Shown: one piece after another, positions 56,803-64,000 of the stretch
Layout of the letters: each line of letters starts with the position of its first letter
Position numbering within the stretch: the first letter of the stretch is position 1
From: Methyloversatilis thermotolerans
Lineage (GTDB): Bacteria > Pseudomonadota > Gammaproteobacteria > Burkholderiales > Rhodocyclaceae
Assembly: GCF_000372885.1 (NCBI RefSeq)
Contig: NZ_KB889967.1
Span: 1,055,117 to 1,119,116, forward strand
Length of the DNA: 64,000 nt
Direction: 5' to 3'
Made by a program: the position numbers and the translations under genes
Notes under the pieces: model-generated
Databases searched by the model: none
Told to the model about the DNA's origin: nothing
Seen by the model: only the letters and a program-made list of their open reading frames with translations

Positions 56803-59800
56803 TCATGAAGCGGGGCGGGACAGTCGCCCGTCGCTGGCCGGCACCGGCTCGTCCTCACGCGCGCGTCCGGCCAGGAGCACCGGCAGCACCAGCAGCGTGA
56901 GCGCGGTCGAGGACAGGATGCCGCCGATCACCACGGTGGCCAGTGGACGCTGCACTTCGGCGCCGGTGCCAGTGGCGATGGCCATGGGCACGAAGCCGAG
57001 CGAGGCGACCAGCGCGGTCATGAGCACCGGGCGCAGGCGCTGCAAGGCGCCTTCGCGTATCGCCTCCATCAGCGGCCGGCCCTCATCGATCAGGCCGCGT
57101 ATGCAGGCGATCATGACCAGACCGTTCAGCACCGCCACGCCGGACAGCGCGATGAAGCCCACCGCGGCGGAAATGGACAGCGGAATGTCGCGCAGCCACA
57201 GCGCCAGCACGCCGCCGGTGAGCGCGAACGGAATGCCGGTGAACACCACCAGGCCATCGCGCGCATTGCCGAACATCATGAACAGCAGCAGGAATACCAG
57301 ACCCAGCGCCGCCGGCACGACGATGCGCAGCCGTCCGGACGCCGATTGCAGGTTTTCGAACTGGCCGCCCCAGGCGGTCCAGTAGCCGGGCGGCAGTGCC
57401 AGTTCCGCGGCGATGCGCCGCTGCGCCTCGGCGACGAAGGAGCCAAGGTCGCGATCGCGCACGTTGGCGGTCACCACCACGCGACGCTTGCCGTTCTCGC
57501 GGCTCACCTGGTTCGGGCCGGGCTGCAGGTCCAGCGATGCCAGTTCGGACAGCGGCACGAAGCGCGCGCCGTCACCGCCGGTCGATGGCAGCGCGATCGG
57601 CAGGCGGGCGAAGGCGTCCAGATCGGTGCGCACCGCGTCGGCGAAGCGCACCACGATGTCGAAGCGGCGGTCGCCCTCGAACACGGTGCCGGCGCCGCGT
57701 CCGCCCATCGCGGTGGCGACCGCGTCCTGGATGTCGCCCACGTTCACGCCATAGCGCGCTGCCCGGGCGCGGTCGATGCGCACCGTGAGCACCGGCAGCC
57801 CGGTGGTCTGTTCCACCTTGGCCTCGGCCGCGCCGGGCACCGATTGCAGGATGGCGAGGATGCGTCCGGCACTGCGCTCCAGTGCGTCCATGTCGTCGCC
57901 GAACACCTTCACCGCCACATCGCTGCGCACGCCGGAAATGAGCTCATTGAAGCGAAGCTGGATGGGCTGCGAGAACTCGTAGGCCTGGCCGGGCAGCGAC
58001 TCGACCGTTTCGCGCACCGCTGCGATCAGCTCGGCACGGCTGCGCCGCGGCTGCGGCCACTGGTCCACCGGTTTCAGCATCACATAGGCATCGGAAATGT
58101 TCGGTGGCATCGGGTCGGACGCCACCTCGGCCGTGCCGGTGCGCGCGAACACGCGTTCGATCTCCGGAAAGCGCGCCTTCAGCGTGGCTTCGATCTGCTG
58201 CTGCATGGCCACCGACTGGCTCAGGCTGGTACCGGGAATGCGCAGCGCCTGGATGGCGAAGTCGCCTTCGTTGAGGCTGGGCACGAACTCGCTGCCCAGG
58301 CGCGAAGCCAGCACGCCGGCGCCTGCCACCGCCAGTGCGGCGGCCAGCAATACCCCGCCGCGACGGGCGAAGGCCCAGGCCAGCAGGCGGGCGTAACCGC
58401 GCCGCGCCGCCGCCATGACACGGCCGTCGCCTTCGTTCACCGGGCGACTCATGCACAGCGCGACCGCCGCCGGCACGAAGGTGATGGACAGGATCATCGC
58501 GCCCAGCAGCGCGATCACCACGGTGAAGGCCATCGGGTGGAACATCCTGCCTTCGACGCCGGACAGCGCGAACAGCGGCAGATACACCACCATGATGATG
58601 AGCTGGCCGAACAGCAGCGGCCGGCGCGACTCGCGGGCCGCGGCGAACACCTCGTCCAGCCGCTCGCGCAGATCGAGCGGCCGGTTCTCTTCCCGCTGCC
58701 GGTGCGCCAGCCGGCGCACGCAGTTCTCGACGATCACCACCGCGCCATCGACGATGATGCCGAAGTCGAGCGCGCCCAGACTCATGAGGTTGGCGCTCAC
58801 CTTCTGCTGCACCATGCCGGTGAAGGTGAACAGCATGGCCAGCGGGATGACCAGCGCGGTGATCAGCGCGGCGCGGATGTTGCCGAGAAAGACGAAGAGC
58901 ACCACGATCACCAGCACCGCGCCCTCGAGCAGGTTCTTCTTCACGGTGGCGATGGCCTTGTCGACCAGCACGGTGCGGTCATACACGGTGATCGCACGCA
59001 CGCCGGGCGGCAGACTGCGGTTGATGTCCTCCATGCGCTTCGCCACCGCCTGCGCGACGCTGCGGCTGTTTTCGCCGATCAGCATGAATACCGTGCCCAG
59101 TACCACCTCGCGCCCGTTGTCGGTGGCCGCGCCGGTACGCAGTTCGCGCCCGAAGCCCACCGCGGCCACGTCGCGGATGCGCACCGGCACGCTATCGACC
59201 GTGGTCAGCACGATGTCGCCCAGTTCTTCCAGCGAGCCGATCTGGCCGGGCGCGCGGACGAGGTACTGCTCGCCATGGCGCTCGATGTAGCCCGCGCCGA
59301 CGCTGGCATTGTTGCGCTCCAGCGCATCGATCACCGCATCGAGCGTGAGCCCGTGCGCGCGCAGGCGGTCCGGGTCCGGCGCCACCTGGTATTCGCGCGC
59401 GTAGCCGCCGATGGTGTTGATTTCGGTCACGCCGGGCACGGTGCGCAGTTGCGGCTTGATGATCCAGTCCTGGATCTCGCGCAGATCCATCGCCGTCCAT
59501 TCGCTGCCATCCGGCTTGCGCGCGCCCTCCTCCGCTTCCACCGTCCACAGGAAGATTTCGCCCAGCCCGGTGGAGATCGGCCCCATCTGCGGGCTGATGC
59601 CCGCCGGCAGCCGGTCGCGCGCGTCCTGCAGCCGCTCCAGCACGCGCTGGCGCGCGAAGTAGATGTCGGTGCCCTCCTTGAACACCACCGTCACCTGCGA
59701 CAGACCGTAGCGCGACAGCGAACGGGTCTGTTCGATGCCGGGCAGACCGGCCATCGCTGTCTCGATCGGCCAGCTCACGCGCTGTTCGACTTCCAGCGGC

Positions 59801-59970
59801 GAGTAGCCGGCCGCCTCGGTGTTGATCTGCACCTGCACATTGGTGATGTCGGGCACGGCGTCGATGGGCAGGCGCTGGAGGCTGTAGAGGCCGAGCAGTG
59901 CCATGCCCAGCACCAGCAGCAGCACCAGATGCCGCCGCTCGATGCTGAAGCGGATCAGATGTTCGAACAT
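56803..59970 (-). CDS. czcA: heavy-metal RND efflux pump CzcA (HME type)
   Basis: CzcA is the proton-driven inner-membrane pump of a three-part exporter. The 1055 residues contain twelve helices in two sets with two large periplasmic loops. The proton-path motif reads DFGIIVDGAVVIVEN at about residue 405; the D-F-G...D...E pattern is that of the zinc/cobalt/cadmium class, unlike the copper/silver CusA motif. PIDAVPDITNVQVQIN near the start and MPMAIATGTGAEVQRPLA near the end are also typical. It is the last gene of czcI-like/C/B/A on the minus strand, 14 bases after czcB. Confidence 0.93.
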   Translation of the reverse strand: MFEHLIRFSIERRHLVLLLVLGMALLGLYSLQRLPIDAVPDITNVQVQINTEAAGYSPLEVEQRVSWPIETAMAGLPGIEQTRSLSRYGLSQVTVVFKEGTDIYFARQRVLERLQDARDRLPAGISPQMGPISTGLGEIFLWTVEAEEGARKPDGSEWTAMDLREIQDWIIKPQLRTVPGVTEINTIGGYAREYQVAPDPDRLRAHGLTLDAVIDALERNNASVGAGYIERHGEQYLVRAPGQIGSLEELGDIVLTTVDSVPVRIRDVAAVGFGRELRTGAATDNGREVVLGTVFMLIGENSRSVAQAVAKRMEDINRSLPPGVRAITVYDRTVLVDKAIATVKKNLLEGAVLVIVVLFVFLGNIRAALITALVIPLAMLFTFTGMVQQKVSANLMSLGALDFGIIVDGAVVIVENCVRRLAHRQREENRPLDLRERLDEVFAAARESRRPLLFGQLIIMVVYLPLFALSGVEGRMFHPMAFTVVIALLGAMILSITFVPAAVALCMSRPVNEGDGRVMAAARRGYARLLAWAFARRGGVLLAAALAVAGAGVLASRLGSEFVPSLNEGDFAIQALRIPGTSLSQSVAMQQQIEATLKARFPEIERVFARTGTAEVASDPMPPNISDAYVMLKPVDQWPQPRRSRAELIAAVRETVESLPGQAYEFSQPIQLRFNELISGVRSDVAVKVFGDDMDALERSAGRILAILQSVPGAAEAKVEQTTGLPVLTVRIDRARAARYGVNVGDIQDAVATAMGGRGAGTVFEGDRRFDIVVRFADAVRTDLDAFARLPIALPSTGGDGARFVPLSELASLDLQPGPNQVSRENGKRRVVVTANVRDRDLGSFVAEAQRRIAAELALPPGYWTAWGGQFENLQSASGRLRIVVPAALGLVFLLLFMMFGNARDGLVVFTGIPFALTGGVLALWLRDIPLSISAAVGFIALSGVAVLNGLVMIACIRGLIDEGRPLMEAIREGALQRLRPVLMTALVASLGFVPMAIATGTGAEVQRPLATVVIGGILSSTALTLLVLPVLLAGRAREDEPVPASDGRLSRPAS

Positions 59971-59984
59971 GTCAGTGCCTCCGC

Positions 59985-61232
59985 TCAGTGCACGTGCTCG
60001 GCGGCGGCCTTGCCGAGTTCCGCCTTCAGCACGAAGCTGTTGCCGCGTGCATAGCGCTCGCCCGGCGCCAGTCCGGCCCGCACTTCGACCTGTCCATCGC
60101 CGCGCCGGCCAAGCAGCACCGGACGGGCAACGAAACCGTCGGCGGTGCGCACGAACACCACGTCCTTGCCGTCGACGTTCTGCACCGCCGCCTCATCGAC
60201 GGCCAGCGCGACCTCGCTGCGTCCGGCCTCGAACACCGCGCTGACGAACAGGCCGGGCCGCCAGGCCCGGTCCGGATTCGGCAGCACCACGCGCGCGAGC
60301 GCGGCCCGCGTCTGCTCGCCCAGCAAGGCCCCGACATGCGCGACCGTGCCGTGCGCCACCCGTCCCGAAGACACGGACCGCACGCTCACGCGGCTGCCCG
60401 CGCGCACGCGCTCCAGTTCGCGCGCGGGCACGCTGACATCGACCCACACGGTGGCGAGGTCGGACACCGTGAACACCTGGGTGTCCTCGCGCACCGCCTC
60501 ACCGATGGACAGATGCTTCTCGATCACCTGCCCGTCGAAAGGCGCGCGCAGCACATAGCGGTTCAGCGCGCCGCCTTCGGCCACGGCCTGCGCGCCCAGC
60601 GCGGACAGCTTGCCGCGCACGCTGGCCACCGCGATTTCCGCTTCTTTCAGCGCCTGCTGTGCCTGCAGATAATCCAGTTCGGGCGACACCTTCTGCTGCC
60701 ACAGCGCCCGTTCGCGTTCGTGCGTGACGCGCGCCAGTTCCAGCCTCTTCTGCGCCGCGAGCAGTTCGCTGCGCTGTTCGGCCAGCACCGTGCTGGCGAG
60801 GATGGCAAGCACCTGGCCCTTGCGCACGTCGGCGCCGAGGTCCGCGTTCACCTGCTCGACCACGCCGGGCACGCGCGGCACGACGTGGGCGGTACGGTCG
60901 GCGTCCAGCCGGATCTCGCCGGGCAGTTCGATGGACGACACCATCGTGGCCGGCCCCGCTTCGCCCAGGGTGATGCCGACCTGTTCGATGCGGTCGGCGC
61001 CGAGCGCGATGACGCCGGGCGCCGGCTCGGCATGGGCGCTGTGCGGGCTCGCCGCAGCGGGCGCGGTGCCGTGCGCCGGGTGCGCGTCGCCCCCGGCACC
61101 CGGGCCGTGGCCGGCCGACGGCATGAGGGCGAGCACGGTCAATACGGCAGCGACTGCGGTCACCGCGACGGCGCAGGTGACGGCGGACAAGGGTCGCTGG
61201 CGGATCAGCGACGACAGTCGGTAAGCGGACAT
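59985..61232 (-). CDS. czcB: RND efflux membrane fusion protein CzcB
   Basis: CzcB bridges the pump CzcA and the outer-membrane channel. The 415-residue protein has an N-terminal hydrophobic anchor (AVAVTAVAAVLTVLALM), a histidine-rich stretch (GDAHPAHGTAPAAASPHSAHAEP, residues 48-70) that may bind metal, then HlyD-type lipoyl halves (HVVPRVPGVVEQVNADLGADVRKGQVLA and LRAPFDGQVIEKHLSIGEAV), a coiled-coil hairpin, a beta barrel, and a membrane-proximal domain (VFVRTADGFVARPVLLGRRG). It lies 13 bases after czcC and 14 before czcA. The histidine cluster is an adaptor feature of Zn/Cd systems. Confidence 0.92.
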   Translation of the reverse strand: MSAYRLSSLIRQRPLSAVTCAVAVTAVAAVLTVLALMPSAGHGPGAGGDAHPAHGTAPAAASPHSAHAEPAPGVIALGADRIEQVGITLGEAGPATMVSSIELPGEIRLDADRTAHVVPRVPGVVEQVNADLGADVRKGQVLAILASTVLAEQRSELLAAQKRLELARVTHERERALWQQKVSPELDYLQAQQALKEAEIAVASVRGKLSALGAQAVAEGGALNRYVLRAPFDGQVIEKHLSIGEAVREDTQVFTVSDLATVWVDVSVPARELERVRAGSRVSVRSVSSGRVAHGTVAHVGALLGEQTRAALARVVLPNPDRAWRPGLFVSAVFEAGRSEVALAVDEAAVQNVDGKDVVFVRTADGFVARPVLLGRRGDGQVEVRAGLAPGERYARGNSFVLKAELGKAAAEHVH

Positions 61233-61245
61233 GATGATTCACCCA

Positions 61246-62535
61246 TCAGATCTGTTTCGCGTCGACCACCGCCAGGATGGCGGCCAGCGCGTCATGCATT
61301 TCGGAAAGCGCCTGCAGGTACTGCGTGCGCGCCAGGAAGAGGGTGCGCTGGGCGTCGAGCACCTCGAGGAAGCTGAACTTGCCCAGTTCGAAGCCGGTCA
61401 CCGCGGCTCGGTAGGCGCTGTCGGCGCCCGGCAGGACCTCGGCGTCGAGCAGGCGGACGCGTTCGCGCGCGGTGGTTGCGCGTTCCCAGGCGCCGATGAG
61501 CTGGCCGGCAAGCTGCAGCCGTCTTGCCGCCAGTTCGTCGCGCGCCTGGTCGGCGCGCTGCAGCGCCTCGTACAGGGCACCCTGGTTGCGGTCATTGATG
61601 GCGAGTGGAATCGAAACGCCGAACAGCACCTGGTTCAGACCCAGCTCCTCGTTGCGGCGTGCGCCGACGCTGAGCGTCACATCCTGCACACTGCGGCTGC
61701 GCTCGACTTCCACCACGGCCCGCCGTCGTTCCACCTCGGAGCGCGCGCCGGCCATCGCCGGCGCGTCATCGAGCGCGGCAAGTACGCGCTCAAGCGCGGG
61801 CAGTTCGGTGTCATGCCCGACCGGGCCTTCGGCGCGCTCGAACCTCGGTCCGGCATTGCCCCACAGTGCGGACAGCCGGATGCGCGCGACGCGCAGCGCG
61901 CTGTCCGCCGCCACCCGCTCGCTGCGGACCGACGCTTCGGCCAGCTTCGCACGCGTTTCCTCGACCGGGGACACCTTGCCCGCCCGCACTCTGCGCGCGG
62001 CCGCCGCGCTCGCCTGCTGCGCGAGGGCGAGCGAGTCGCGCGCGATGCGCTGGCTTTCCTGCGCCGCCAGCAGCGCGTGAAAGGCGCTGTACACGGCGGC
62101 GACGGTCGCGCGCCTGCGCGCCTGCAGATCGTGCCGCGCCACCGCTCCGGCCAGATCCGCGGCCGCCATGCGCGCTTCGCGCTTGCCGCCCCGCTCGATG
62201 CGCTGCGACAGCTCCAGCGTGGTGCTGCGGCTGCGGTCGCGCACATCCTCCACCTGCACGCCCAGCTCCGGGTTCGGGCGCAGCGCGCTCTGGATGCGCG
62301 CGCCCTCGCGCGCCTGCACCTCGCGCACGGCCACGCCCAGTTCGGGATTGGCCGCCAGCGCGTAGTCGATGGCCCGCTGCAGTGTCAGCGGCGCCGACGG
62401 CTCGACGAAAGCGGCATCGTTTTCGCCGCCCGATGGCGCCCGCGCGAGCGCGCCGGCTTCGGGCATCGCCGTCTGCGCCGGGGCGTCGACCGCCCCTGCG
62501 CAGGCGAGCGCCCACACAATGAGTATTCGATACAT
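61246..62535 (-). CDS. czcC: outer-membrane efflux channel CzcC (TolC family)
   Basis: CzcC is the outer-membrane exit duct. From the ATG at 62535 the protein has 429 residues: a signal peptide (ILIVWALACAGAVDAPAQ), then the two TolC-family repeats of the outer membrane efflux fold. The first starts PLTLQRAIDYALAANPELG, the second includes LGVSIPLAINDRNQGALYEA. Long amphipathic helices are rich in A, R and E. The C-terminus is ALSEMHDALAAILAV. Upstream in-frame codons (to 62646) lack a signal peptide and were rejected. It is co-oriented with czcB, 13 bases away. Confidence 0.9.
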   Translation of the reverse strand: MYRILIVWALACAGAVDAPAQTAMPEAGALARAPSGGENDAAFVEPSAPLTLQRAIDYALAANPELGVAVREVQAREGARIQSALRPNPELGVQVEDVRDRSRSTTLELSQRIERGGKREARMAAADLAGAVARHDLQARRRATVAAVYSAFHALLAAQESQRIARDSLALAQQASAAAARRVRAGKVSPVEETRAKLAEASVRSERVAADSALRVARIRLSALWGNAGPRFERAEGPVGHDTELPALERVLAALDDAPAMAGARSEVERRRAVVEVERSRSVQDVTLSVGARRNEELGLNQVLFGVSIPLAINDRNQGALYEALQRADQARDELAARRLQLAGQLIGAWERATTARERVRLLDAEVLPGADSAYRAAVTGFELGKFSFLEVLDAQRTLFLARTQYLQALSEMHDALAAILAVVDAKQI

Positions 62536-62670
62536 GAAATCCGCTCCAGGGTTCGACCAGAAAACCCGGCGCGCACCGTGCCAGCCGGAGGGGCGCGGGG
62601 CGTCGGGCGTCAACCCGTGCTGGCCCGCCCCGTGCGGCGCGCGCACCGACGGATGTCGATGCGGACGGAC

Positions 62671-63060
62671 TCAGCTCGGAAGCGGGTACAGCCGGGAGGT
62701 GTCCCGGTGTGTGGGCGGCCGGTCGAGGCGCGGAGGAAAGAAGGAGCGGAAGTCGGTGCGATCGGCCGATGCGACGCGTTCCCGCGTCAGCGCCGGCGAC
62801 CAGGTCGACGCGGCCATCAGATGGCCGGGGATGTGCGAGAACTGGTGCGCAGCGCAGCCGTGATGATGCGACTCATCGTCCGCGGTGCCGGCGCAAGGCG
62901 GCGCAGGGGACGCCTCATGGCCGTGGGCGTCGAGCGCTGCATGCAGCCCATGTCCTTCGAGCTGCTCGGCCACCATTTCCCAGCCGAAATGCGGACTGAG
63001 CAGGGTGACCAGCAGCACTGCGGCAAGCAGTGAGGACAGGATGGGAGGCAGACGGCGCAT
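62671..63060 (-). CDS. small exported histidine-rich protein, CzcI-like
   Basis: From the ATG at 63060 the 129-residue protein has a basic start and hydrophobic helix (MRRLPPILSSLLAAVLLVTL), then a histidine-rich region (HGLHAALDAHGHEASPAP, ESHHHGCAAHQFSHIPGH) that probably binds metal in the periplasm. The C-terminus has PPRLDRPPTHR. CzcI, the first gene of czc operons, has the same plan and helps to control metal induction. Here it leads czcC with a 135-base gap. Similarity is by architecture, not by long sequence identity, so the name is tentative. Confidence 0.68.
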   Translation of the reverse strand: MRRLPPILSSLLAAVLLVTLLSPHFGWEMVAEQLEGHGLHAALDAHGHEASPAPPCAGTADDESHHHGCAAHQFSHIPGHLMAASTWSPALTRERVASADRTDFRSFFPPRLDRPPTHRDTSRLYPLPS

Positions 63061-63452
63061 GCCCGTCCTTATACCACTGCCCCATTGCGCATGGAACCCG
63101 TTGCCCGTATCGATGACGCATTCCCGGGGCGAGGGGAACTCGTCATCGCGCGGACTGTCGTCCCACAGCGCACGGCCACGCGCGATGCCCAGGACATCGC
63201 GATCCGGCGCGAGCACCGCTGCCGGCCGGTGCCGTCAGCGAAGTCTGATCTAATGCGAAGAACGTCATGCATGCGTCGTTCGCACTTCGTCCGCGTCGTG
63301 TGCAGCCGTTGGTCTCCCGGTTGCGCCCCAAGGACGGATGCGGACGATCCACATCCGTCCATCCTTCGCGACGCAGCGCCCGCCTCACGCATCACCCGGC
63401 ACCCGGGCCTTCATCGGACGGGATGTTTCATACACAACAAGAACCCGCACAC
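63061..63452. other. divergent intergenic region between czc operon and Kef-type antiporter
   Basis: No gene can be supported in these 392 bases. They should hold the czc promoter on the minus strand and the antiporter promoter on the plus strand. AAGGA lies 6 bases before the CzcI-like ATG and looks like its ribosome site. I could not find a convincing metal-regulator operator or sigma-70 pair. Confidence 0.4.
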
Positions 63453-64000
63453 ATGCCGCACGACATCAACCTCATCGCCACCATTGCCGCAGGCTTCGGG
63501 CTCGCCATGGTGTTCGGCCTGATCGCCACCCGCCTCGGCCTGCCGCCCCTGGTGGGCTATCTGCTCGCCGGCATCGCGGTGAGTCCGAGCACCCCCGGTT
63601 TCGTTGCCGATGTGAGCCTCGCCGGGCAACTCGCCGAGATCGGCGTCATGCTGCTCATGTTCGGCGTCGGCCTGCACTTCTCGCTGGCCGACCTGATGGC
63701 GGTCAAGCGCATCGCGATACCGGGCGCCATCGTGCAGATCGTGGTCGCCACGCTGCTCGGTGCGGGGGTGGCGATGTTCTGGGGCTGGGATGCCGGCGCG
63801 GCCGTCGTGTTCGGGCTTTGCCTGTCGGTCGCCAGTACCGTGGTGCTGCTGCGTGCGCTCGAGGCGCGCGGCGTGCTGAAGTCCATCAATGGCCAGATCG
63901 CGGTCGGCTGGCTGGTGGTGGAAGATCTGGTGATGGTGCTCGTGCTGGTCTTGCTGCCGGCTCTTTCCGGCGTGCTGGCCGCCGATCCCGGGGCCGTGCA
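63453..64000 (+). CDS. Kef/YbaL-type cation:proton antiporter (CPA2), 3' end outside window
   Basis: The first 182 codons are seen. The frame starts at the ATG at 63453 with MPHDINLIATIAAGFGLAMV and has the CPA2 features FGLIATRLGLPPLVGYLLAG, LAEIGVMLLMFGVGLHFS, and ASTVVLLRALEARG with GWLVVEDLVMV, the ED pair of the antiporter core. It is a polytopic inner-membrane exchanger, probably for K+ or Na+ against H+. YbaL/KefB relatives have a C-terminal RCK (TrkA-N) domain, which would be outside the window. The true partner ion is not visible. Confidence 0.85.
   Translation, partial: MPHDINLIATIAAGFGLAMVFGLIATRLGLPPLVGYLLAGIAVSPSTPGFVADVSLAGQLAEIGVMLLMFGVGLHFSLADLMAVKRIAIPGAIVQIVVATLLGAGVAMFWGWDAGAAVVFGLCLSVASTVVLLRALEARGVLKSINGQIAVGWLVVEDLVMVLVLVLLPALSGVLAADPGAV

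Overview
The window is a GC-rich chromosomal segment of a Gram-negative bacterium, most likely a betaproteobacterium of the Rhodocyclales type and perhaps Methyloversatilis-like. That placement is an inference. It rests on the order of the lipid A/BAM block, the dapC-dapD-pilU-dapE-prmB cluster, three PEP-CTERM proteins and a pqqA gene of the kind used by PQQ-dependent alcohol oxidisers. No rRNA, tRNA or CRISPR array was found.

Layout. 1-15.1 kb is one long minus-strand housekeeping block. Read in its own direction it runs rpsB, tsf, pyrH, frr, uppS, cdsA, dxr, rseP, bamA, skp, lpxD, fabZ, lpxA, lpxB, rnhB, followed by a partial Na+/H+ antiporter. Most junctions overlap by a few bases, so translational coupling is likely. 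It joins translation factors, isoprenoid and phospholipid precursors, the outer-membrane assembly machine and lipid A synthesis. 15.2-18.6 kb carries map and glnD on the plus strand. 18.6-21.6 kb holds def, a methylthioinosine-type phosphorylase, a PEP-CTERM protein and a GlcG/HbpS-like secreted protein. typA (22-23.8 kb) ends in a strong terminator. 23.9-32.6 kb is a minus-strand series: exonuclease, hypoxanthine phosphoribosyltransferase, galU, ligA, zipA, smc. A PEP-CTERM trypsin-like protease and an EamA transporter follow. 34.9-43.8 kb is a plus-strand cluster for the succinylase branch of lysine/diaminopimelate synthesis (dapC, dapD, dapE) with pilU, prmB and a coupled multi-PAS histidine kinase and response regulator. 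43.8-48.8 kb encodes a YhiI/RbbA/YhhJ-type ABC exporter.

49.3-56.6 kb is the accessory region. A small AT-richer gene sits in a unit that looks like an integron gene cassette. Its first bases (GTTATGT) are the exact reverse complement of the R'' box (ACATAAC) of the attC-like site that follows it. An IS1182-family element abuts that attC. Beyond it a second AT-richer gene, an OLD-family ATPase, starts right after another attC-core-like sequence. An IS3-family element cuts off its 3' end, and the same element has removed the native start of a PEP-CTERM metallophosphoesterase on its other side. Neither IS shows a target duplication, so both junctions probably record deletions or rearrangements. 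A decayed antitoxin fragment and an orphan pqqA with its own terminator follow.

56.8-63.1 kb is a complete czcI-like/czcC/czcB/czcA heavy-metal RND efflux operon. The window ends inside a Kef/YbaL-type cation:proton antiporter.
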